Made by a program: the position numbers and the translations under genes. The notes under the pieces were generated by a model that had not been told where the DNA came from, did no database searches, and worked only from the letters and a program-made list of their open reading frames with translations. This document shows positions 31,681 through 38,078 of a stretch of DNA of 38,078 bases, one piece after another. The DNA comes from CBCXVS01 sp965178525 (GTDB taxonomy: Bacteria > Tectomicrobia > Entotheonellia > Entotheonellales > Entotheonellaceae): the NCBI GenBank assembly GCA_965178525.1, contig CBCXVS010000030.1, positions 1 to 38,078 of the forward strand. The letters run 5' to 3'. Each line of letters starts with the position of its first letter. The first letter of the stretch is position 1.

Positions 31681-32478
31681 ATGCGCTTTGAAAGCAAAGT
31701 TGCGCTGGTGACTGGGAGTTCCCGAGGCATTGGCCGGGCGATCGTGTTGCGCTTGGCCCGGGAAGGCGCCGATGTCGTCATCAACTACCGGCAGCGCACC
31801 GACGCAGCCCATACGACGGCGGCGGCGGTCACGGCCTTGGGCCGCCGGGCGCTTGTGGTGCAGGCTGATATAGGTGAGGCCGAGGCGGTGCGCCAGTTGT
31901 TCGCGCGGGTGACGGAGACGTTTGGCGTGCTGGACTTCTTTGTCGCCAATGCCGCTGCAACTGCATTCAAGCCGCTGGTCGAGATGCGGGAGCATCATCT
32001 TGCTAAAACGTTCGCCATGACGGTCACGTCCTTGGTGCTCGCGGCACAACTGGCGGCTGAACTCATGCACAACCGGCAGGGGAAGATCGTGACGGTGTCC
32101 GGCATCGACGCCCGACGTTATATTCCGTTGCATGGGGCGTTGGCCGCAGCCAAAGGCGCCTTGGAAGTCCTGACGCAATATCTGGCATGTGAATTGGCTG
32201 GACGTGGTATCAGCGTCAACGGGGTCAATCCGGGCTTTGTCGATACCGACTCGGCGCATGTATTTGGGGACGAGATCTATCGCGTGCTGGCCCAGAACAT
32301 TGCCACCTATACGCCGCAACAACGTGTTGGAACGCCGGACGATATTGCCAAGGTCGTCGCTTTTCTCTGCTCCGATGATGCGGCCTGGATCTGTGGTCAG
32401 ACCCTGATGGTGGACGGCGGGCTCAGTCTAACCTCCCCGTTCGATATTCGACATTTGTTGGCTGCGCGTGATGCTTAA
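31681..32478 (+). CDS. Short-chain dehydrogenase/reductase, FabL/FabG-like
   Basis: 265 residues starting MRFESKVALVTGSSRGIGRAI, the NADP-binding TGxxxGIG motif, with INYRQR after the second strand, and VANAAATAFKPLVEM (the NNAA region). VSGIDARRYIPLHGALAAAKGALEVLTQYLACEL is the active-site stretch: in FabL the pattern is Tyr-x6-Lys, while here His151-x6-Lys158 is found and no Tyr sits at the YxxxK position. C-terminal VNGVNPGFVDTDSA, GTPDDIAKVVAFLCSDDAAWICGQTLMVDGGLSL is typical of FabL (enoyl-ACP reductase III). Enoyl- or ketoacyl-ACP reduction is likely, but the missing Tyr leaves activity open. Heptamer arrays lie on both sides. Confidence 0.85.
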   Translation: MRFESKVALVTGSSRGIGRAIVLRLAREGADVVINYRQRTDAAHTTAAAVTALGRRALVVQADIGEAEAVRQLFARVTETFGVLDFFVANAAATAFKPLVEMREHHLAKTFAMTVTSLVLAAQLAAELMHNRQGKIVTVSGIDARRYIPLHGALAAAKGALEVLTQYLACELAGRGISVNGVNPGFVDTDSAHVFGDEIYRVLAQNIATYTPQQRVGTPDDIAKVVAFLCSDDAAWICGQTLMVDGGLSLTSPFDIRHLLAARDA

Positions 32479-32481
32479 GTA

Positions 32482-32516
32482 AGCTGTCAGCTCTCAGCCG
32501 TCAGCTCTCAGCTAAG
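32482..32516 (+). repeat. Heptamer array, TCAGCTC type, downstream of the SDR gene
   Basis: About five degenerate copies of the 7-base unit (CAGCTCT/CAGCCGT), beginning 4 bases after the SDR stop. Complementary to the array at 32541-32564; together a long hairpin with a loop of about 25 bases that may end transcription. Confidence 0.85.
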
Positions 32517-32540
32517 AGCCGCAAAGATTGTCCTTTTCCC

Positions 32541-32564
32541 ACTGAGAGCTGAGAGCTGAGAGCT
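32541..32564 (+). repeat. Heptamer array, GAGCTGA type, second arm
   Basis: Three copies of GAGAGCT/GAGCTGA, inverted relative to 32482-32516 and the same unit as 31619-31660. Confidence 0.85.
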
Positions 32565-32661
32565 ACGTAGCACATGGCCAGGCTGAGACCATTGCGGGGG
32601 AGCAGGGGCGTGATCTGGAGGACGCGTTGCATCAGCCACGTGTGCGCGAAAGGTGACCATC

Positions 32662-33567
32662 ATGAGTCAACCGGCGGTACTTGTTCTGGACGATGATGCA
32701 CAGGTGTGTCGCCTGTTGCAGCAGGCGTTTGCCACGTGGGGCTTGACGGCTGACACGCTGCAGGAGTCGCAGCATGCTCTCGAGGCGGTCCGGCGGTATA
32801 CCTACGATGTGGTCTTGCTCGATGTCGTCTTGCCAGAGCTGAGCGGTATGGAAGTCCTCGTGCATCTGCGCCAGATGTGCCCGGCCAGTAAGATTATTAT
32901 GATGACGGGCTACGCCGACAAAGCGATGGCCATCAATGCCTTGCGCGCCGGTGCCTTTGACTTCCTGGAAAAGCCGATCGATCTGACCTTGCTCTCGCAT
33001 GCCGTGCAGCGAGCCCTGGAAGCCCAGGCGATGGCCCGGGCGCATCAGCACACTTTGGAAGAACTCCAGCGCAGTAAAGAAGAATTACAGACCTATGCGG
33101 TCCATTTGGAGCAGTTAAACGCAGAGTTGCGTGAGACCCACCATGCCATGTTAGTCTTGGCGCGCAATGCCGATCGTGCCCGGCACGACACAGAGGAGCG
33201 CATCGTGGCGCACCTGCGGTCGTTGGTCCTACCCCTCATCGAGGACATTCGGCACGATGAACGCCTGCAGCCCTATGAAACGCAGCTCAGCCTTCTGGGC
33301 CGTGCGATCGAGGACGCGGTCGCCGGTTTAGCGACCCATCTCGCCGTCGTTCCGTCGCTCTCGGCGCGGGAGATGCGCATTGCCGTGATGATCAAAAATG
33401 GCATGACGAGCGATGAAATTGCGACGTGTTTGCACATTTCCACGGAGACGGTGAAAACACACCGGCGCAATATTCGCAAAAAGCTTGGGCTCATCGGCTC
33501 CCGAGATCAGTTACGCGCCTATTTTCGAGCCTTGGAAGCAGACGATCTACCGCTGACTCAGCCCTAA
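32662..33567 (+). CDS. Response regulator, REC plus LuxR-type HTH
   Basis: 301 residues from ATG 32662, ribosome site AAAGGTGA just before; the GTG at 32653 lies inside this site. Receiver: AVLVLDDDAQVCRLL, VVLLDVVLPELSGMEVL (phospho-Asp), MMTGYADKAMAINALRAGAFDFLEKPID with the Lys. A coiled-coil linker (LEELQRSKEELQTYAVHLEQLNAELRETH) and a middle region without a known pattern follow. C-terminal LuxR HTH: LSAREMRIAVMIKNGMTSDEIATCLHISTETVKTHRRNIRKKLGL. FixJ/NarL-like transcription factor. No cognate kinase is adjacent; the kinases at 15499 or 24273 are candidates only by proximity. Confidence 0.9.
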   Translation: MSQPAVLVLDDDAQVCRLLQQAFATWGLTADTLQESQHALEAVRRYTYDVVLLDVVLPELSGMEVLVHLRQMCPASKIIMMTGYADKAMAINALRAGAFDFLEKPIDLTLLSHAVQRALEAQAMARAHQHTLEELQRSKEELQTYAVHLEQLNAELRETHHAMLVLARNADRARHDTEERIVAHLRSLVLPLIEDIRHDERLQPYETQLSLLGRAIEDAVAGLATHLAVVPSLSAREMRIAVMIKNGMTSDEIATCLHISTETVKTHRRNIRKKLGLIGSRDQLRAYFRALEADDLPLTQP

Positions 33568-33619
33568 CCTGAGCCCGACGTCCTCATCATGATTTGCTAC
33601 GGGGCTTACCCTCTCGATT

Positions 33620-33643
33620 CCTACTGGTTTTCTCACCGGTAGG
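33620..33643 (+). other. Stem-loop after the response regulator gene
   Basis: CCTACTGGT, loop TTTCTC, ACCGGTAGG: nine pairs with one G-T. No T-run follows, so not a standard terminator; may be a processed or Rho-dependent 3' end. Confidence 0.45.
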
Positions 33644-33694
33644 GTGGGACGTTGTCCGACCCTCTCTAGCCAGTCCATCCTCGTTTTATGTTGA

Positions 33695-33717
33695 AATAGG
33701 TAGATATAATACCTATT
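33695..33717. promoter_or_regulatory. Inverted repeat around a TATAAT hexamer
   Basis: Arms AATAGGTA and TACCTATT separated by GATATAA; TATAAT at 33705-33710 lies across the spacer and right arm. An operator covering a -10 box is plausible. A -35 is not obvious. Confidence 0.35.
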
Positions 33718-33768
33718 AATATTACCAAAAATCCCCCTTGTTTTAATTTTAAGATCAACATATTATAC

Positions 33769-33858
33769 TTCCATGTCTATATAGGAATGTATAAGCATTC
33801 GATGTAAATAAATACTCTACATTAATCATGAAAAATGTAGATATATTGAAACATGGAA
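33769..33858. repeat. Nested inverted repeats in the AT-rich island
   Basis: Outer arms TTCCATGT (33769) and ACATGGAA (33851); inner arms TCTACATT (33816) and AATGTAGA (33834). A small GAATG/CATTC hairpin also lies between them. Could fold as a cruciform or RNA structure. Confidence 0.45.
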
Positions 33859-34384
33859 ATATATAAAACTATTTATTTCAAATAATATATACGCAAGAAC
33901 AGTAAAAAATTGGCGTGAATACTTATATTTTAGGATGTAGAGAGGTTACGAGTCTATATGACGAAAATAAAGAGCTATCCCGCTCCGCTGGTCAAGTGGT
34001 ATCTGACACTCATGCATGTCGCTGCGTTGAGATCCTCATGTCATGCGATTCGACTCGCACTCGGCATAGGAGAATCGGGAGGACTGCAGCACGAAATTGA
34101 GGACGTATCGTGTGAGGGGAGCCGAACCGGACGACGTCCATATCCTGATCACAGGCCCTCAACGTTTTCCCATACGCATACAGCCACAGATGCCGCTGTA
34201 CGCCCAGTAGGGGGGCATGATGAGCGCCGAAACGCGCCGCCGCGTGCGGCCTGCATGGACACAGAGTGGGTAAGTGTTTGGGGTGGTGGTAGGGCGGAAG
34301 CCTTCCAATCGCGGGCGAGGCCAACGGCGGCACCACGGATACGGTGCGCATGCTTCATGGGCAGGAACAAGAGGAGCATGGCAG

Positions 34385-34690
34385 GTGATTCGCATTTTTA
34401 TCGCCGATGACCATGTCGTGGTGCGGGAAGGCATCAAACGTATCATCGCAGATGCCACGGACATGCGCGTAGTTGGGGAGAGTCGGGCAGACCAACACGT
34501 CATGGCCCTGGTGGGAGCGCAGCCGGTAGATGTGGTGATCATGGATATTGCCATGCCAGGCGGGCATGGTCTCAAGTGCTCCAGGAGTTCAAACAGGCGC
34601 AGTCCCCGGTGCCCGTCCTGGTCTTTAGTGGTCATGCTGAACATCACTACGCCGTGCGGGCCTTCAGGGCCGGCACCAGAGGGTATTTGA
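34385..34690 (+). CDS. NarL-type response regulator, N-terminal part, frameshifted
   Basis: Start GTG 34385, ribosome site GAGGAGC about 8 bases before. VIRIFIADDHVVVREGIKRIIADATDMRVVGE and VDVVIMDIAMPGGHGL are the receiver with its phospho-Asp. After about 34574 the translation is out of frame; VLQEFKQAQSPVPVLVFSGH follows in the next frame. Loss of one G (AAGGTG read as AAGTG) explains it. The complete gene would be about 210 codons. Confidence 0.82.
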   Translation: MIRIFIADDHVVVREGIKRIIADATDMRVVGESRADQHVMALVGAQPVDVVIMDIAMPGGHGLKCSRSSNRRSPRCPSWSLVVMLNITTPCGPSGPAPEGI

Positions 34691-35016
34691 CAAAAGATTG
34701 CGACCCCGAGGAATTGCTCCAGGCCATCCGCAAAGTCGCCCAAGGCGGGTGTTATGCCAGCCCATCTTTGGCCGAACATCTCATTCTCTCGATGGCCCAG
34801 GAGGGCGAGCAGCCGCTGCATGCCCGCTTGTCGAATCGGGAATACCAGGTCTTGTGTCTATTGGCCTCGGGAAAAACGATCTCGGCTATTGGGGAGGAAC
34901 TGGCGCTCAGTGTCAAAACGATTAGTACCTATCGGAGCCGGCTGCTGGAAAAACTGCAGATGCGCACGACGGCCGAACTGATCCACTACGCTATCCAGCA
35001 GGGCTTAGTGGAGTGA
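34576..35016 (+). CDS. NarL-type response regulator, C-terminal part
   Basis: Continues the gene begun at 34385: VLQEFKQAQSPVPVLVFSGHAEHHYAVRAFRAGTRGYLTKDCDPEELLQAIRKVAQGG closes the receiver (Lys in YLTKD), then LuxR HTH LSNREYQVLCLLASGKTISAIGEELALSVKTISTYRSRLLEKLQMRTTAELIHYAI. UhpA/NarL-like DNA-binding regulator. It stands upstream of the priming sugar transferase, about 760 bases away, so control of EPS synthesis is a reasonable guess. Confidence 0.85.
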   Translation: MLQEFKQAQSPVPVLVFSGHAEHHYAVRAFRAGTRGYLTKDCDPEELLQAIRKVAQGGCYASPSLAEHLILSMAQEGEQPLHARLSNREYQVLCLLASGKTISAIGEELALSVKTISTYRSRLLEKLQMRTTAELIHYAIQQGLVE

Positions 35017-35479
35017 GCGCCACCGCGCGCCTTGGTGATCTCAGGCCGTCTCTGTACAAAACGGTGTCCATCGTTCCGCTCGCGTAGGATGCCGCTGATT
35101 TTGTCCACATGCTGATCACAAGCGAGCTAGGCAGAATGCGGCCCGTATGCACGCGTCCGCGCTGACCGTACCGGCAGGACGCATGCCGGCGTCTGTCCGC
35201 TGAGCCGTACGCTTCAGTCTGTGCCGCACACCGCCTACTACGGGGAGGTCCTCCTTTCCTCTGCTCCCTCCGGGCGGTCCCTATATGCGCGTTGAGGCGC
35301 ACAACTCATGAAGGCGTGCCGACGCCTGCGAGGGGAGGAGACAACGGCACCCGATAGCACTGCGGTTGGATGTAACTGACAGGGCGAAGCTTTGCCTGCC
35401 GACTCTCTAGACCGAAGTTCCCCTGGCAGAATAGGCGGAGGGTTAAGTAGATCAACAGGTTGGCCCAATTCAAAAGTCC

Positions 35480-35495
35480 ATTTACATGGGAACAA
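35480..35495 (+). repeat. 16-bp direct repeat, first copy
   Basis: ATTTACATGGGAACAA, repeated exactly at 35584, 104 bases (close to ten helical turns) away. Both lie upstream of the sugar transferase gene. Confidence 0.7.
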
Positions 35496-35583
35496 TCCAA
35501 CCTCCTGAAACGACATGGCTTATGGTCATACGTTTGCAGACGATGTCAAGCCCATGGTGCAGAATAGGAGCGAAAATTTTGCG

Positions 35584-35599
35584 ATTTACATGGGAACAA
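35584..35599 (+). repeat. 16-bp direct repeat, second copy
   Basis: Exact copy of 35480-35495; flanks differ. It lies 175 bases before the ATG at 35774. Confidence 0.7.
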
Positions 35600-35773
35600 A
35601 GGTCAATTCGTTTCAGGCTTTTGAGTTTTTATTCCAACAAGTTGTCGCCGAATCACGGGAGGAACTTCGGTCTAGACGGTATCCTACGTATCCTATACAT
35701 CATCTGCATACCACATCGCGGCTGTGCCTGCTCCGGCGTGAGGAGGGATACCGCACGCCTTTGGTCTGGCCAC

Positions 35774-36328
35774 ATGAGAAATTTTTTCGGACATCAGCCC
35801 TTACGTTCACCGGTCTGTTTCGGGGTCGAATTTCTCCTCATCAGTGGCTCCGTGTTGCTGGCGGCTATGATCCGATTTAGTATGCATGGGATCATGGTAC
35901 ACAAAGGGGTTCCCTATATCCCCCACGCCTGTCTAACCGCCCTGGTGTGGCAGGTCTGTATGTATTATGCGGACTTGTATGACTTCCGGATTGGTTTGAG
36001 TGAGCGCCGGTTGTATCACAAGCTCATCCGGTCCTTAGCGGTGACGACGGTGGTGCTCATGGTACTCTTTTACATGCTGCCGCCGTTGATGGTCGGCCGC
36101 GGGATTATGTTCCTAAGTCTGCCGCTGGCCTTTGGCGTCCTTATTGGCTGGCGGCTTTTTTATCGCCATGTCCAAGCGATGCGGCAATTTCGTATCAAAG
36201 TCTTGATCATCGGTACCGGTGAGGAAGCGCAGCGGCTCGCTGGCGAGTTGGCGCGCACGAAGCCTCCCGGCTATGAACTCAAGGGCTTTGTCGGCCCCAC
36301 GAACGAAATAGGTAAACATATCCTGTGA
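35774..36328 (+). CDS. Polyprenyl-phosphate sugar transferase, N-terminal membrane part, frameshifted
   Basis: Start ATG 35774 (MRNFFGHQPLRSPVCFGVEFLLISGSVLLAAMIRF); the frame is open further back, but with no protein-like pattern. Four membrane helices follow, then the CoA-binding-like Rossmann segment RIKVLIIGTGEEAQRLAGELARTKPPGYELKGFVGPTNEIGKHI. The frame ends at TGA 36326, and NTRVIGSYDQLSEII continues one frame over. One missing C in a CC run at 36321-36324 (reading H-I-P-V-N-T-R) explains it. Matches the architecture of EPS sugar transferases of the PEP-CTERM-associated type. Confidence 0.83.
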   Translation: MRNFFGHQPLRSPVCFGVEFLLISGSVLLAAMIRFSMHGIMVHKGVPYIPHACLTALVWQVCMYYADLYDFRIGLSERRLYHKLIRSLAVTTVVLMVLFYMLPPLMVGRGIMFLSLPLAFGVLIGWRLFYRHVQAMRQFRIKVLIIGTGEEAQRLAGELARTKPPGYELKGFVGPTNEIGKHIL

Positions 36329-37164
36329 ATACCCGTGTGATTGGCAGTTACGACCAACTGTCGGAGATTATTGAGCGCGAAGGCATTGATAAGATTGTGA
36401 TTGCCCTCTCGGATCGGCGGGGCACATTACCCATGGAGATCTTGCTAAATTGCAAGTTGCGCGGGATCAACGTCGAGGATGTGGCGACGTTCTACGAACA
36501 AGTCAGTGGCAAAATCATGTTGGAAAATCTCCGGCCGAGCTGGCTGGTTTTTTCCGAGGACTTTTTCATTTCGCCCCTGTCGCGTGCCCTCAAGCGGCTC
36601 CAGGACATTGTGTTGGCTGTCGTTGGGGGCGTTATGGCGCTCCCGCTGGCCGTCGTGGTCGCGGTGTTGGTCAGACTGGATTCGCACGGGCCGATCTTTT
36701 TCACCCAAGAGCGTGTCGGGCAAGATGGCCACTCCCTTACGCTCATCAAATTTCGCTCGATGCAGGACGATGCGGAGGCCATAACCGGGCCGATCTACGC
36801 GGATGCGGACGACGCTCGCATTACCCGCATCGGTCGGGTGTTGCGCCGGATGCGACTGGATGAATTGCCCCAACTGTTCAACGTGTTCAAAGGGGATATG
36901 AGCTTTGTAGGACCCCGCCCCGAGCGGCGCTATTTTGTCGAACAGTTTGAGAAAGACATCCCTTATTATACGCGGCGCCTGAGCGTCAAACCGGGCATAA
37001 CCGGTTGGGCCCAGGTGAAGTATCCGTACGGGGCCAACTCTGACGATGCCGTCGAAAAATTGCGTTTGGACTTGTACTATGTGAAGAATATGTCTTTCCT
37101 GCTCGATCTCTTTATCCTGCTGAAAACGGTGAAGATCGTGCTGCTTGGCCATGGTACGCGCTAG
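36325..37164 (+). CDS. Polyprenyl-phosphate sugar transferase, catalytic part
   Basis: 279 codons from GTG 36325. NTRVIGSYDQLSEIIEREGIDKIVIALSDRRG finishes the Rossmann domain. A membrane helix LQDIVLAVVGGVMALPLAVVVAVLVRLDS leads to the bacterial sugar transferase domain: GPIFFTQERVGQDGHSLTLIKFRSMQDDAE, ITRIGRVLRRMRLDELPQLFNVFKGDMSFVGPRPERRYFVEQFEKDIPYY, RLSVKPGITGWAQVKYPYGANSDDAVEKLRLDLYYVKNMSFLLDLFILLKTVKIVLLGHGTR. This is the WcaJ/EpsE-like enzyme that puts the first sugar phosphate on undecaprenyl phosphate. The conserved tail strongly resembles the PEP-CTERM-associated EpsB_2 family. Confidence 0.92.
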   Translation: MNTRVIGSYDQLSEIIEREGIDKIVIALSDRRGTLPMEILLNCKLRGINVEDVATFYEQVSGKIMLENLRPSWLVFSEDFFISPLSRALKRLQDIVLAVVGGVMALPLAVVVAVLVRLDSHGPIFFTQERVGQDGHSLTLIKFRSMQDDAEAITGPIYADADDARITRIGRVLRRMRLDELPQLFNVFKGDMSFVGPRPERRYFVEQFEKDIPYYTRRLSVKPGITGWAQVKYPYGANSDDAVEKLRLDLYYVKNMSFLLDLFILLKTVKIVLLGHGTR

Positions 37165-37182
37165 CGCCCCCAAGGCACCGGT

Positions 37183-38025
37183 ATGCTGTCAGGCATCGAT
37201 ATGACTCTGCATGACGTGATGAGGGAGCGAGCGGACTGCTGTCGCATGCTCGTCCTATGGGTTTGCATCTACATGCTTGGCCTTGGCGCTCAAGCTTGGG
37301 GGGCGAGTAAGCGTCTCTTTCCGGATATCCATAGTCATCACATGCTCCATCGCCTCCATGATCATGTTACCGAAGATATCAATTTTATCTATATGTATAG
37401 CGCGCTCGCGTTGTTGGATCAGAAACCTCACAAAGGCGAATTGCATATATCGACATATGAATATACGAATATCATGCCACTGTTGACTCTCGATGTCTAC
37501 CATAAGATAGATGTATATTTTCAGACTGAGATTTTCGATTACACAATTTGGGGCGTCATGGAGAATTATCTATTCCATGACATTAAGACTGTTGCTCATG
37601 AATATCAGCGAGATCAGTCTATAAATGAACTACGAGATATTCGAAAATCTTATCATCAGAATATAAATATGCTTGATGGTATTTATTATCATGAAGTTCA
37701 AAAACATTCAAACCCTCAAAACAACATAACATATCGAAACCGTACTGTAGAAAGAAAAATATATGATTTGGTTCATGACGATGTTTATGATCTTAAGCAT
37801 ATAGAAGATATACAGAGAAAAAATAAAAAATTTGGTATTACAAAAGTAATATCTGAACGAGATAATGATCGAGAAGACGAAAGAATTTACGGAAAACAAA
37901 AAGAGGGAATAGTTGCAAAATATATTAGCCAGATTTCTACAGCATTCTTTTCATTATATGAAAAGAAAATTCTAGCATGTTTTTTGTTTATCGTTTCTAT
38001 TTTTATTAGGGTTGTTCCCCAATAG
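37183..38025 (+). CDS. Unrecognised AT-rich protein with signal peptide and C-terminal membrane segment
   Basis: 280 residues at most from ATG 37183; ATG 37201 and ATG 37219 are other choices. The N-terminal region CCRMLVLWVCIYMLGLGAQAWGA looks like a signal peptide with cleavage near AWGA. The middle is hydrophilic and rich in His, Tyr, Asn, Asp and Lys (HSHHMLHRLHDHVTED, HYEVQK-like stretches), with DVYHKIDVYFQTEIFDYTIWGVMENYLFHDI the most ordered part. The C-terminus ILACFLFIVSIFIRVVPQ is a membrane segment after KK. From about 37330 the DNA becomes AT-rich, with AAA/ATA/GAT codons unlike all other genes in this window. I recognise no family. Suggests acquired DNA. Confidence 0.6.
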   Translation: MLSGIDMTLHDVMRERADCCRMLVLWVCIYMLGLGAQAWGASKRLFPDIHSHHMLHRLHDHVTEDINFIYMYSALALLDQKPHKGELHISTYEYTNIMPLLTLDVYHKIDVYFQTEIFDYTIWGVMENYLFHDIKTVAHEYQRDQSINELRDIRKSYHQNINMLDGIYYHEVQKHSNPQNNITYRNRTVERKIYDLVHDDVYDLKHIEDIQRKNKKFGITKVISERDNDREDERIYGKQKEGIVAKYISQISTAFFSLYEKKILACFLFIVSIFIRVVPQ

Positions 38026-38078
38026 TTAATGAGGTAGGCTATCCTCCCCCAAACGATGGAGGGAGCCCAGCCAGGTCA

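Larger units (their letters stand above)
33568..34384. other. Long intergenic region with AT-rich island
   Basis: 817 bases between two response regulator genes. The first part holds a stem-loop (33620-33643). From about 33685 to 33930 the sequence is very AT-rich in contrast to its surroundings and full of inverted repeats. The rest returns to high GC and holds only an open frame (33958-34410) with an Arg/Pro-rich, non-protein-like translation, which I do not accept as a gene. Confidence 0.6.
35017..35773. other. Long leader region before the sugar transferase
   Basis: 757 bases with no gene I can support. The open frames here (35486 upstream of 35774, and 35515-35880) have translations without protein-like pattern. 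It contains a 16-base direct repeat (35480 and 35584). No riboswitch was recognised. Confidence 0.55.

Noticed and set aside
33958..34410. 150-codon open frame before the second response regulator
   Set aside because: Translation is Arg/Pro/His-rich without protein-like pattern, no good ribosome site, and it overlaps the regulator start.
35017..35480. c-di-GMP or other riboswitch in the sugar transferase leader
   Set aside because: Looked for GEMM-like conserved blocks; none in the right order.
35515..35880. 121-codon open frame in the sugar transferase leader
   Set aside because: Overlaps the real transferase in another frame and spans the direct repeat; no motif or ribosome site.
1..38078. 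Genome-wide reassignment of TAG to glutamine
   Set aside because: About ten genes here end in TAG, for example at 6518, where readthrough would run roughly 100 codons into the next gene in the wrong frame. Four in-frame TAG do not outweigh this.
1..38078. tRNA, rRNA or CRISPR
   Set aside because: No T-loop plus acceptor-stem pattern in the intergenic regions, no rRNA-like segments, and the only tandem repeats are heptamer arrays without spacers.

Overview
The window looks like chromosomal DNA of a GC-rich Gram-negative bacterium. Evidence for this is the lipoprotein signal, type IV minor pilins, hybrid histidine kinases, a Wzx-type flippase and a polyprenyl-phosphate sugar transferase. The mix of an exopolysaccharide locus, a type 2 pyrF, an hflX with a long N-terminal domain and AGCT-heptamer arrays between genes reminds me of Nitrospirota, but that assignment is an inference. 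No rRNA, tRNA, CRISPR array or intact insertion sequence was seen. All genes read on the + strand.

Layout. (1) 1-14365 is a surface polysaccharide locus: TPR protein (5' end outside the window), flippase, FkbM methyltransferase, family 4 glycosyltransferase, SAM methyltransferase, GT2 glycosyltransferase, large membrane protein, two more glycosyltransferases, O-carbamoyltransferase, a truncated methyltransferase and an asparagine-synthase-like amidotransferase. (2) 14429-18755 is a lipoprotein with an ethylbenzene-dehydrogenase-like (heme-binding type) domain, translationally coupled to a BarA-like hybrid kinase (HAMP, HisKA, HATPase, REC, REC, Hpt, REC). A glycosyltransferase follows at 18879. 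(3) 20324-23205 is a four-gene minor pilin operon (FimT/GspH, PilV, PilW, PilX types). (4) 23394-25814 is a PhnD-like periplasmic binding protein plus a membrane kinase whose phosphoacceptor His is replaced by Asp. (5) 26098-28083 is a nucleotide-sugar epimerase/dehydratase and a MraY/WecA-like phosphosugar transferase, both broken. (6) 28564-32478 holds pyrF, hflX and a FabL-like SDR, the last bracketed by heptamer arrays. (7) 32662-37164 holds two LuxR-type response regulators, an AT-rich intergenic island and a priming sugar transferase of the PEP-CTERM/EPS type. (8) 37183-38025 is an AT-rich gene for an unrecognised secreted or membrane-anchored protein.

How it fits together: most genes serve synthesis and export of a decorated (methylated, carbamoylated, amidated) polysaccharide. 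It would be primed by the sugar transferase at 35774-37164, extended by five or more glycosyltransferases and flipped by the Wzx homologue. The two-component genes and pilins suggest the locus is tied to surface attachment, but no direct regulatory link is visible.

Two window-wide signals stand out. First, four copies of a 71-120 bp palindromic element with ends like TAAGTNCC share a central TTTTTCC-AGA-GGAAAAA hairpin. One lies in frame inside the flippase gene and two supply or abut the 5' end of other genes. Second, at least five otherwise well-conserved genes carry a clean single-base deletion, mostly in short G or C runs, and four in-frame stops in otherwise intact frames are all TAG. 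Because TAG also ends about ten genes here, I read these as sequencing errors or fresh mutations rather than a recoded genome, but it should be checked against reads.
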